Shown here: one piece after another, positions 1-6,136 of the stretch
Position numbering within the stretch: position 1 is the stretch's first letter
Layout of the letters: every line of letters starts with the position of its first letter
Assembly (NCBI GenBank): GCA_002419445.1
Contig: DIGC01000024.1
Location: 7,238-41,736, forward strand
From: Caryophanales bacterium UBA5732
Lineage (GTDB): Bacteria > Bacillota_I > Bacilli_A > Izemoplasmatales > Hujiaoplasmataceae
Direction: 5' to 3'
DNA length: 34,499 bases
Notes under the pieces: model-generated
The model's database searches: none
Told to the model about the DNA's origin: nothing
What the model saw: the letters and a program-made list of their open reading frames with translations, nothing else
Position numbers and translations under genes: made by a program

Positions 1-182
1 TTAGTTTGTTTGTATGAAGTCAAACAAAAAGCATTGAATATCTGCTCTAAAGGAGGGTGACAGCTATACGCTTCATACTCCTTGTTAACATCATTCAATA
101 GCTTTAGAAAATATGGTTTTTGGACTTCTTCTTTTAGGTAAGAATTCCAATCATTATTAAATAAATTATTTGCGACTAGCAC
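1..182 (-). CDS. ung: Uracil-DNA glycosylase, N-terminal part (runs off the left edge)
   Basis: Uracil-DNA glycosylase removes uracil from DNA to start base-excision repair. The minus-strand frame from about 182 to base 1 is open and reads LFNNDWNSYLKEE, then QKPYFLKLL, then HPPLEQIFNAF and LTSYKQT. This is the characteristic family-1 UDG N-terminus (DW..FL..E...PYF..L, PP...IFNA), which normally leads directly into the catalytic GQDPYH loop; that loop lies beyond the window. The start is uncertain. No in-frame ATG exists, an upstream TAG limits the frame, and GTG at 182-180 is the best candidate, overlapping the end of the preceding small gene by 17 nt. It appears to be the last visible gene of the pgcA-side minus-strand operon. 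Identity rests on about 60 residues without the active site. Confidence 0.82.
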   Translation of the reverse strand, partial: MLVANNLFNNDWNSYLKEEVQKPYFLKLLNDVNKEYEAYSCHPPLEQIFNAFCLTSYKQT

Positions 183-321
183 AATTATCTACTTTGCAAC
201 CTGAGCAACTAACATCTTCACAACCCTCAGGTTTTTCGATTTTTTCGTTTAGTTTATATGACCAAAAATATAATCCTACTATAACCACAATAATCGCTAT
301 AGCTAATATGTATTCCCACAC
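166..321 (-). CDS. Small Cys-rich single-TM protein (FeoB-associated-like)
   Basis: A 51-residue ORF starts at GTG 321-319, directly after the pgcA stop, with an AGAAAGG ribosome-binding sequence nine bases upstream and inside the pgcA end. TTG at 330 is an alternative start. One hydrophobic helix (about residues 4-23: EYILAIAIIVVIVGLYFW) is followed by a charged stretch and a cysteine cluster, CEDVSCSGCKVDNC. This layout of a short N-terminal membrane anchor plus a cytosolic C-rich tail is that of the FeoB-associated Cys-rich membrane protein family. No feoB is visible here, so a role in iron handling is only suggested. The four cysteines could bind a metal. It is tightly packed between pgcA and ung, which supports it being a real gene. 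Confidence 0.68.
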   Translation of the reverse strand: MWEYILAIAIIVVIVGLYFWSYKLNEKIEKPEGCEDVSCSGCKVDNCASRK

Positions 322-322
322 T

Positions 323-2029
323 TTAATCAACCTTTCTTACAATGTCATTGACACTGTCTAACAATTCAGAAACTTTTCTGACAGAATCTTCTAAGCTCAA
401 GCCAATAACACCGGCATAGATTTTCAGTTTTGGTTCTGTTCCAGACGGACGCAAAACAAACCAAGATTCATCATCCAGATAATATTTTAGAACATTTGAC
501 TTATCTAAGTCAATCGTTTCAACTTTATTATTAATATATCTTTCGGATAACTCAAAATCTTCAATCTTTACGATTGGGTGATTGTTAATCTTAGTTAGCG
601 GATTATTGCGGAAAAAATCCATAATTCTAGAAATTTGTTCCTGACCTTCTTTGCCTAACAAATGAATATTCTTTAAACCTTCGTAATAATATCCGAATTC
701 TTCATAAACTTCTAATAATTTATCATAAAGAGTTTTATTTTCGTTTACTAAATAGTAGTTAGCTGCTTCAGAAATCATTAAGATTGCTTGCAAGGAGTCT
801 TTATCTCTAACTCCGTCATCTATAACATATCCATATGATTCTTCATAGCCAAAAACAAACTCACGATCTTCACTTTCTAAATACCTAGCTTGTTCACCAA
901 TAAATTTAAATCCAGTTAAAGTCGAGATTACATCCATTCCGAAACTTCTGGCAATCTTGGCACCTAAATCACTGGTAACTATAGTATTAAAAACCACACC
1001 TTTGTCAGGCAAAATATTCTGTTTTTGTTTTTCGTTTAAAATATAATAAATAAGCAAAGCTCCTGTTTGATTTCCACTTAATAAAATATAATCAGCGTTA
1101 TGTAAAACAGCGATTCCTAAACGGTCGGCATCAGGATCTGTAGCTATTAACAGCTCAGCTTTAGTTTTTTTACCCAATCTTATCGCATATTCAAAAGCAT
1201 CTTTTTCTTCAGGGTTAGGCACCTTAACTGTCGGAAAGTTAGGATCGTTTATCATTTGTTCTTCGACTGGAAAAACATGATATCCTTCTTCATTTAGAAG
1301 TCTTAAGCCTAAATATCCGCTTGTACCGTGAAGCGGTGTAAAAACGATTTTAATCGGTTTTGGTGTGTCTTTGTTAATGGTGATTGATTTCACTAAATCT
1401 AAATAAGCTTTATCAATATCTTCATCGATGTATTCAATTAAAGACTTCTTTTCTAATTCTTCAATTGACTTGGTTTTAATCGCAAAAATGTCACCGGTGT
1501 TATTAACGTATTCGATAATTTGATCTGCATAACGCGGTGTATATTGGCAACCATACTCATCATAAATTTTATACCCGTTATAATTTGGTGGATTATGACT
1601 TGCTGTTACGACAATTCCTGCTAGAGCATTTAAATGTCTAACAGAAAAAGATAATTCTGGTGTCGGTCTTAAATCAGTGAACAAATAACTCTTTATTCCG
1701 TATGCTCCTAATACTTTAGCACTTTCTCTTGCAAATTCCTTTGACATATGGCGATTATCATGAGCAATCACAACGCCACGAGATAAATCTTTTTCCTCAT
1801 AAGTATGAATCAAATATTGAGCAAGACCATTATTGGCTCTTCTAATTGTATAAATATTTAAACGATTAATCCCAGGGCCTAAAATTCCTCGCATTCCCCC
1901 GGTACCAAAAGAGAGGGTAGTATAAAACATATCCTCTAGTTCTTTTTCTGATTTAGTTTGTAATTCCAAATATAAATTATGATCTAAATCTTTATAATTA
2001 AGCCACTTAAGATGCTCTTCTTGCCACAT
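323..2029 (-). CDS. pgcA: Phosphoglucomutase/phosphomannomutase
   Basis: Interconverts glucose-6-phosphate and glucose-1-phosphate through a phosphoserine, supplying G1P for ADP-glucose and UDP-sugar synthesis. At 568 residues it has the normal length of the Firmicutes PgcA type. Visible motifs are the catalytic phosphoserine loop TASHNPPNYNGYK (residues 142-154, Ser144), the Mg-binding loop DPDADR (298-303), the sugar-binding GYEESYG (394-400) and the C-terminal phosphate-binding RPSGTEPKLKIY. The start at ATG 2029 has AAGGGTGAG upstream and lies 15 nt from the end of the nitroreductase gene, so the two are probably co-transcribed. Its position about 4 kb from the glycogen genes suits a role feeding G1P into and out of glycogen, although mannose use cannot be excluded from sequence. 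Confidence 0.95.
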   Translation of the reverse strand: MWQEEHLKWLNYKDLDHNLYLELQTKSEKELEDMFYTTLSFGTGGMRGILGPGINRLNIYTIRRANNGLAQYLIHTYEEKDLSRGVVIAHDNRHMSKEFARESAKVLGAYGIKSYLFTDLRPTPELSFSVRHLNALAGIVVTASHNPPNYNGYKIYDEYGCQYTPRYADQIIEYVNNTGDIFAIKTKSIEELEKKSLIEYIDEDIDKAYLDLVKSITINKDTPKPIKIVFTPLHGTSGYLGLRLLNEEGYHVFPVEEQMINDPNFPTVKVPNPEEKDAFEYAIRLGKKTKAELLIATDPDADRLGIAVLHNADYILLSGNQTGALLIYYILNEKQKQNILPDKGVVFNTIVTSDLGAKIARSFGMDVISTLTGFKFIGEQARYLESEDREFVFGYEESYGYVIDDGVRDKDSLQAILMISEAANYYLVNENKTLYDKLLEVYEEFGYYYEGLKNIHLLGKEGQEQISRIMDFFRNNPLTKINNHPIVKIEDFELSERYINNKVETIDLDKSNVLKYYLDDESWFVLRPSGTEPKLKIYAGVIGLSLEDSVRKVSELLDSVNDIVRKVD

Positions 2030-2044
2030 AAATTTTACTCACCC

Positions 2045-2587
2045 TTAATAAATATAATCTACTACTTTTTCTCTTCTTGGTTTAGCTGCTGGTGCTTTTC
2101 CTTTTGGATAGCCTAAACAGATTGCTAAATCATGTTCAAAACCTTCGGGAATTTTCAATATTCTGTCAATATCAATTTTAACGGCTTTATGGTATAAATA
2201 TCTAGTTTGCCCAATAATACAAGAGCCATAACCTAAAGACTTAGCTGCAATAGCGATATTTTCGATTACACAACCGATGTTGACTTCAGAGAAACCCCCT
2301 ATTTTTGAACTTAATACTATTACACAAGGAGCGTGATAAAAAATATGAGCTCCTTCATCAACGTTGATACCGAATCTTACCATACCTTCAATAGCCATTT
2401 TATTAACTTCGTCTATTTTTTCTTTGTTGGTAATAACGGTTAAATGCCATTCTTGTTTATTTCTTGAGCTAGGCGCATAAATGCCGCATTCAATGATTTG
2501 TTGCAGATCTTCTTCAGGAATAGGTCTGTCCTGATATGATCTAATGCTTCTTCTTGACATAATTGTTTCAATAGTAGCGTTCATCAT
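2045..2587 (-). CDS. Nitroreductase-family flavoprotein
   Basis: A 180-residue protein of the nitroreductase superfamily: FMN-dependent NAD(P)H oxidoreductases that reduce nitro compounds, quinones or flavins. The N-terminal SRRSIRSYQDRPI is the classic FMN phosphate-binding signature, followed by IIECGIYAPSSRNKQEWHL, and the C-terminal half has the family pattern AAKSLGYGSCIIG and a C-terminal LGYPKGKAPAAKPRR segment. The length matches the compact single-domain type. A strong GGAGGTAA sits directly upstream of two adjacent ATGs at 2587 and 2584; either could be used. It lies between the GDPD-like gene (43 nt upstream) and pgcA (15 nt downstream). The physiological substrate cannot be told from sequence. 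Confidence 0.88.
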   Translation of the reverse strand: MMNATIETIMSRRSIRSYQDRPIPEEDLQQIIECGIYAPSSRNKQEWHLTVITNKEKIDEVNKMAIEGMVRFGINVDEGAHIFYHAPCVIVLSSKIGGFSEVNIGCVIENIAIAAKSLGYGSCIIGQTRYLYHKAVKIDIDRILKIPEGFEHDLAICLGYPKGKAPAAKPRREKVVDYIY

Positions 2588-2630
2588 TTACCTCCAAAAG
2601 TTAGAATTTTTTAGCATATTAATTAAAATG

Positions 2631-3350
2631 TTATTCTAAAATGTTAGTGAATAAAAAATCAACATCGAATTTTATCATCTTTTCAGCTTGTTCTTTGTCA
2701 TTCACGACACCAGTTATGACCTTTAGGCCAACTAAATGTAGATTTTTGATATAATCTCGTTTTAATTTTTGGTGGTCTAGATATAAATTTATACCATGTT
2801 TTTGGCAATAATCTAAAGTATCATCATCAACTAAACGAGCGTGGTAATATAAAACATTACCAGGAAAATTTTTCTTTAAAACTTGCAGGTGCTTTTTGTT
2901 TTCAGCAATTAAACTGAAGTTTTCTTCGACTCCTTGTTCTCTTAAAAAAACATCTAGGCCATTAATTGCCTCAACATCAAGGGAATCTTTAATTTTTATG
3001 AACATAAATTTTCGGTAGGCTTTGCAGATTGATAGATAGTCTTCAAATTTAGGGATAAAAACAAATTCGTTTAAATCTCCAGTTTTACGATCAACTAATG
3101 CAAATTTCTTCAACTCATTATAAGAGAAAGAAGGTATGTCTAGGTTTAGCATTCCATATTTAAGAAGACTGTCACAACCAGTAACAATATATAAATTATC
3201 TTTAGAGACTGAAAGCTCACAACTTATGCCATAATAAGAGCGATTTGCCGCAGCCAAAAAAGAAAAAATCGTGTTTTCAGTTTCGATGCCGCTTAATCCG
3301 TTGTTAGCTACCATCCCGCGAAAATATTTATCAATTTTTATCGTATTCAT
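2631..3350 (-). CDS. GDPD-like TIM-barrel protein with degraded active-site motifs
   Basis: A 239-residue protein with the fold signature of glycerophosphodiester phosphodiesterases (GlpQ/UgpQ). The ENT motif is present at residues 25-27, the SVSKDNLYIVTGCD segment matches the family's 'D.qlTkDg..V..HD' strand, and the C-terminal GLKVITGVVNDKEQAEKMI then FDVDFLFTN matches the usual 'V..WTVND...' ending. The catalytic positions are altered. The usual HRG is NNG (16-18), the metal-binding E.D pair reads S.E (43, 45), and the catalytic His before Asp60 is Cys59. It is therefore probably not a canonical phosphodiesterase; a binding, regulatory or changed activity is possible. It is the first gene of the minus-strand group running towards pgcA. 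The assignment rests on motif order only. Confidence 0.6.
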   Translation of the reverse strand: MNTIKIDKYFRGMVANNGLSGIETENTIFSFLAAANRSYYGISCELSVSKDNLYIVTGCDSLLKYGMLNLDIPSFSYNELKKFALVDRKTGDLNEFVFIPKFEDYLSICKAYRKFMFIKIKDSLDVEAINGLDVFLREQGVEENFSLIAENKKHLQVLKKNFPGNVLYYHARLVDDDTLDYCQKHGINLYLDHQKLKRDYIKNLHLVGLKVITGVVNDKEQAEKMIKFDVDFLFTNILE

Positions 3351-3421
3351 CTACTTCACGCCTTTTTACTTTTTTTTACTACTTTATTGTAACACTATTT
3401 CAATAATTAATGAATATAATA

Positions 3422-3450
3422 TTTAGAAAAAATGGTTGTTTTGATATAAT
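3422..3450 (+). promoter_or_regulatory. Sigma-A-type promoter with extended -10
   Basis: TTTAGA (3422-3427), a 17-nt spacer, then TATAAT (3445-3450) preceded by TGA, giving an extended -10. The predicted transcript starts near 3457, downstream of the in-frame ATG at 3410. This excludes that ATG and sets the start of the following gene at 3479. Confidence 0.72.
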
Positions 3451-3478
3451 CTATTTGGGAAAAAGAGGTAACCGACAA

Positions 3479-4237
3479 ATGATGCGTCAAAAACTAGGAA
3501 TTAATTTTACAAATTCAGAATACAGTGTCGTAAAAAAGAAAAATTATCTACCATTTCTAATTCTATCGATATTGGCCTTAACATCAATTTTGATAACAGC
3601 TGTTTTTCTAATTATCTGGCTGTTTAAACTTCCGATTGAAATCAATGGAGTCACTCGCGAATTTAATGATCCTGAGTATCAAAATTTTATAAGTCTATTT
3701 TTTATTATTTTCATCATATTAATATTAATTTCATCAATTTTGGCATTAATATTTAAAATCACAAAACCGAAAGATTATATTTTTATCAGCAAAGATTTAA
3801 ATTTCAATAAACTTTATGTGATTAATAATAAGTTTAAGAGTAAAGTTTTCTTAAACGACAAGATGGTCATTTTCTACAATGAACAAGATAACTCAGTTCA
3901 AAAATTCACTAAAGCAAATGAGATTCAAGAAATCAAAAACAAATATATTTTTTGGGACTGTTGGGATGATATAAAAGATTATAAAATCCTTAATAGAACA
4001 AAAAAAACAATCCTTATTTTCAACAAAGAAAAACAAGGAATTGTTTTGAATCATCGCTATTATTTTAAAGGCGGCAGTAGTTATTATCCAGAAAAAATAA
4101 TGGAAATAATCACCAAAAAAACCAATACCAGTAACTCGACCTTTAGTATAAATGCTTATTTTTTCACTAATAACAATCGTCAAGTAAATTTAAAACTTCC
4201 TGAAAAAGTTACCAGAATATTAAACGAAGAATTTTAG
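3479..4237 (+). CDS. Two-TM membrane protein of unknown function
   Basis: I do not recognise this protein. The start at ATG 3479 (or the adjacent ATG 3482) is chosen from the SD sequence AGAGGTAA and the promoter just upstream; an earlier in-frame ATG at 3410 would lie ahead of the promoter. The product (about 252 residues) has a short basic N-terminus, a TM helix (NYLPFLILSILALTSILI onward) ending in IIWLF, a short loop, a second very hydrophobic TM (FISLFFIIFIILILIS onward) and then a cytosolic domain of about 150 residues rich in Lys, Asn and aromatic residues, with no motif I can name. It resembles the many PH-like or YcxB-like two-TM proteins in layout only. Transcribed alone, it meets the lipoprotein gene tail to tail with a 4-nt overlap of stop codons (TTAG). 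Confidence 0.75.
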   Translation: MMRQKLGINFTNSEYSVVKKKNYLPFLILSILALTSILITAVFLIIWLFKLPIEINGVTREFNDPEYQNFISLFFIIFIILILISSILALIFKITKPKDYIFISKDLNFNKLYVINNKFKSKVFLNDKMVIFYNEQDNSVQKFTKANEIQEIKNKYIFWDCWDDIKDYKILNRTKKTILIFNKEKQGIVLNHRYYFKGGSSYYPEKIMEIITKKTNTSNSTFSINAYFFTNNNRQVNLKLPEKVTRILNEEF

Positions 4238-4653
4238 TTTATTTGGTCTAGCATCGATAAGATGCTATCAGCACCTTCATAAAATTCACTTACCTCGTTA
4301 TCTGTGACTCGAATTATTGTTGGAGTGCCATTAACGCCACTATCTTCAGAGATGTGAGTAACATCTGTCACCGTAACAAAGTAAATAGTTGTATTTTTAG
4401 CTCGGTACAGAGTGTCCAGTAATTCTGCTTTTATATTGATACAAGCCCCACAATAAGGGCCGTAATAGTAAATATAATAATCATCTTGCGGCATATTTAA
4501 TTGGTCTTCCGGCAAGAGAATGAATTGCCCTTCAAAGTCATCATAATCAACGTCAAGATAGGTTTTATCTGTAGTAGCGGTACTGCAACCTACTAATATT
4601 ATCATTAAGAATGGTAATAAAAATAGCTTAATTATTCTATTCAATACTATCAC
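4234..4653 (-). CDS. Thioredoxin-fold lipoprotein
   Basis: A 139-residue secreted lipoprotein. The hydrophobic N-terminal signal ends in a lipobox, ILVGC, with Cys23 as the predicted lipidated residue. The mature part carries a thioredoxin-like active site, YYGPYCGACINIK (Cys68-x-x-Cys71), and a likely cis-proline in GVNGTPTII, followed by the usual final strand and helix. It would act on the outer face of the membrane as a thiol-disulfide oxidoreductase, partner unknown. GTG at 4653 overlaps the ribU end by 17 nt and has AAAGG just upstream; TTG a few codons later is an alternative. Because it follows ribU, it is probably under the same FMN riboswitch. Redox direction cannot be inferred. Confidence 0.8.
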   Translation of the reverse strand: MIVLNRIIKLFLLPFLMIILVGCSTATTDKTYLDVDYDDFEGQFILLPEDQLNMPQDDYYIYYYGPYCGACINIKAELLDTLYRAKNTTIYFVTVTDVTHISEDSGVNGTPTIIRVTDNEVSEFYEGADSILSMLDQIN

Positions 4654-5233
4654 AATCCTTTGCTTTTATTACCGTTGAAATTCTCTTATAAATTAAAAGG
4701 ACAATTATGCTATTAGCTGCTCCTTTTAAGAGATTAAACGGGATGTTAACAGAAATAATGAATTTAAACATACTATCAAATCCATAGACATTCAATAATG
4801 CATCAGTATCTAAGCCTAAGTATAAATTTGCATATAATGGCAACAAGACATAGATGTTTAAAACGACAGCTACAATTGTCATAGATACTGTACCAACAGC
4901 AAGCCCAATAATGGCTTGTTTTTTTGTTTTGTGGCGGATGTAAATTAGACTTGCAGGTATTACAAACGCAATACCCATAGCGAAATTAGCGAATTCGCCC
5001 ACATAAGCAGTATCAGAAGCTCCACCCAAGATTATGTCTAAAAGGATTTTAATTGCTTCAATTGTAATCCCGACAACGGGGCCATAAGCAAAAGCCCCTA
5101 TCATCACTGGAATTTCCGAAAAATCGAGTTTATACGGACCAGCGACTGTAAAACTAAGTAACATTAACACAAATGCTAAAGCTCCAAAAATACCAATTAC
5201 CGATAACTTTTTAATATTGTTTCTTTTCTTCAT
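4637..5233 (-). CDS. ribU: ECF riboflavin transporter S component RibU
   Basis: The substrate-binding S component of an energy-coupling factor transporter for riboflavin; it needs the shared EcfA-EcfA'-EcfT module, which is not in this window. The 198-residue protein is almost wholly hydrophobic with about six membrane segments, a basic N-terminus (MKKRNNIKKL) and the RibU-type features DFSEIPVMIGAFAYGP and PFNLLKGAANSIIVLLIYKRI. The start is ATG 5233-5231, with SD GGAGGAG at 5243-5249; the same frame is open upstream to 5290, but that part lies in the riboswitch expression platform. Control by the FMN riboswitch immediately upstream independently supports a flavin substrate. A thioredoxin-fold lipoprotein gene overlaps its 3' end. 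Confidence 0.92.
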   Translation of the reverse strand: MKKRNNIKKLSVIGIFGALAFVLMLLSFTVAGPYKLDFSEIPVMIGAFAYGPVVGITIEAIKILLDIILGGASDTAYVGEFANFAMGIAFVIPASLIYIRHKTKKQAIIGLAVGTVSMTIVAVVLNIYVLLPLYANLYLGLDTDALLNVYGFDSMFKFIISVNIPFNLLKGAANSIIVLLIYKRISTVIKAKDCDSIE

Positions 5234-5255
5234 TTTACATTTCTCCTCCAAAAGA

Positions 5256-5277
5256 AATATCCGTAAAAACGGATATT
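5256..5277 (-). terminator. Expression-platform hairpin of the FMN riboswitch
   Basis: A 9-bp perfect stem, AATATCCGT/ACGGATATT with a TTTT loop, is followed on the minus strand by TTCTTTT and then the ribU SD. It fits a transcription attenuator that ends the leader when FMN is bound. The U tract is interrupted, so a contribution from SD occlusion is also possible. Confidence 0.65.
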
Positions 5278-5303
5278 CTTCAGGCGACAAAAAAAGTCTT
5301 ATT

Positions 5304-5410
5304 TTCTTCTTCCATCCAGACTATACTGTCGGTTTAGGAGTTACACCTAATCATGCCAAAAGGCTCGCGGACTATAACCGCCGGTAGGGACTCTCACCCT
5401 GCCCTGAAGT
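5304..5410 (-). promoter_or_regulatory. FMN riboswitch (RFN element)
   Basis: The minus strand contains all hallmark RFN segments in order: AGGGTGAGAGTCCCTACCGG, CGGTTATAGTCCGCGAGCC, a variable hairpin with loop GATTAG, then ACCGACAGTATAGTCTGGAT and GGAAGAAG. These are the conserved aptamer core strands of the FMN class. P1 would pair CTTC at the 5' end with GAAG at the 3' end. It lies directly between a consensus promoter and ribU, as in other Firmicutes riboflavin transporter genes, where FMN lowers expression. Confidence 0.97.
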
Positions 5411-5425
5411 GTTTTTAACAATTTA

Positions 5426-5453
5426 ATTATATTATATTTTTAGGTAATGTCAA
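5426..5453 (-). promoter_or_regulatory. Promoter of the ribU leader
   Basis: On the minus strand TTGACA (5453-5448) and TATAAT (5431-5426) are both perfect consensus hexamers, spaced by 16 nt. Transcription would start near 5419, about ten bases before the FMN aptamer. Confidence 0.82.
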
Positions 5454-5459
5454 CTCGAA

Positions 5460-6086
5460 TTATATATTTTTTGCAATCGCCCTAACTAAAGAACCATCAA
5501 TGCTTTCAAAACTCAATGGTAAAGCCAATAAATAGATATGATTGCTAAGTTTATCGAGATTAGTGAGGTTTTCTAGAAGATAGATTCCGGATTTCAACAA
5601 ATCCTTATGCATTCTGTAATCTGACTCTTTAAAATAAGCGAAAGTTGGTAAATCAGCTCCTAAAAGGCTAATATTATTATCTTTTAGGAAAGTAAAAAGC
5701 TTTGGATCAAAAGTGATATAGTCATAATAACTCTTTGTGTTGAATTTTTGACTATGTTTTAAGTCAAGAATCAATATTCGTTCTTGGTATCTTAGCTCAC
5801 AATATTTTTCTGCTAAGTCTTGAGTGGAAACTACTCCTTCTATGACCAAAGGGCGAATAACATTCGCCTTACCCATGAATTGCTCAAACTCCACAGGTTC
5901 TTCTTTAGCGAACATGTGATTTTTAAAATCAATATGCGTACCGATGTGCATGTTTAAATTAAGCTGGTTTAGATTATAACCGTCTTCAGTCAAATTCTTA
6001 ATTTTAGTAATCTCTAAAGTTGGGTCTCCAGGAAAAACAAGATTGTTCTTTTTAATCTTTACTGTCAAATCAATCCATTCACTCAT
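5460..6086 (-). CDS. Cyclase-family (kynurenine formamidase-like) metal hydrolase
   Basis: A 208-residue member of the cyclase / kynurenine formamidase superfamily, metal-dependent amidohydrolases with diverse small substrates. The signature HIGTHIDFKNH is present (His47, His51, Asp53, His57), as is the typical opening WIDLTVKIKKNNLVFPGDP, which corresponds to the family's 'DLS...P.yPGDP'. The AGGAGG RBS at 6098-6093 is well placed before ATG 6086. A terminator separates it from glgP upstream, and the ribU promoter begins directly after its stop. No kynurenine or tryptophan-catabolism genes are nearby, so a specific name such as KynB is not justified. Confidence 0.85.
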   Translation of the reverse strand: MSEWIDLTVKIKKNNLVFPGDPTLEITKIKNLTEDGYNLNQLNLNMHIGTHIDFKNHMFAKEEPVEFEQFMGKANVIRPLVIEGVVSTQDLAEKYCELRYQERILILDLKHSQKFNTKSYYDYITFDPKLFTFLKDNNISLLGADLPTFAYFKESDYRMHKDLLKSGIYLLENLTNLDKLSNHIYLLALPLSFESIDGSLVRAIAKNI

Positions 6087-6110
6087 ATAAAAACCTCCTA
6101 TAAAAAATAG

Positions 6111-6136
6111 AAAAAAGGCTGAAAAATCAACCTTTT
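6111..6136 (-). terminator. Rho-independent terminator after glgP
   Basis: On the minus strand AAAAGGTTGA-TTTT-TCAGCCTTTT forms a stem with one G-U pair and runs into a T-rich tail. The left arm overlaps the glgP stop codon. Confidence 0.8.

Noticed and set aside
3410..3478. Earlier ATG at 3410 for the two-TM protein
   Set aside because: The extended -10 promoter at 3445-3450 lies downstream of it, so the transcript would not include it.
5234..5290. N-terminal extension of RibU starting at ATG 5290
   Set aside because: It lies inside the riboswitch expression-platform hairpin and has no SD; ATG 5233 has GGAGGAG at the right distance.
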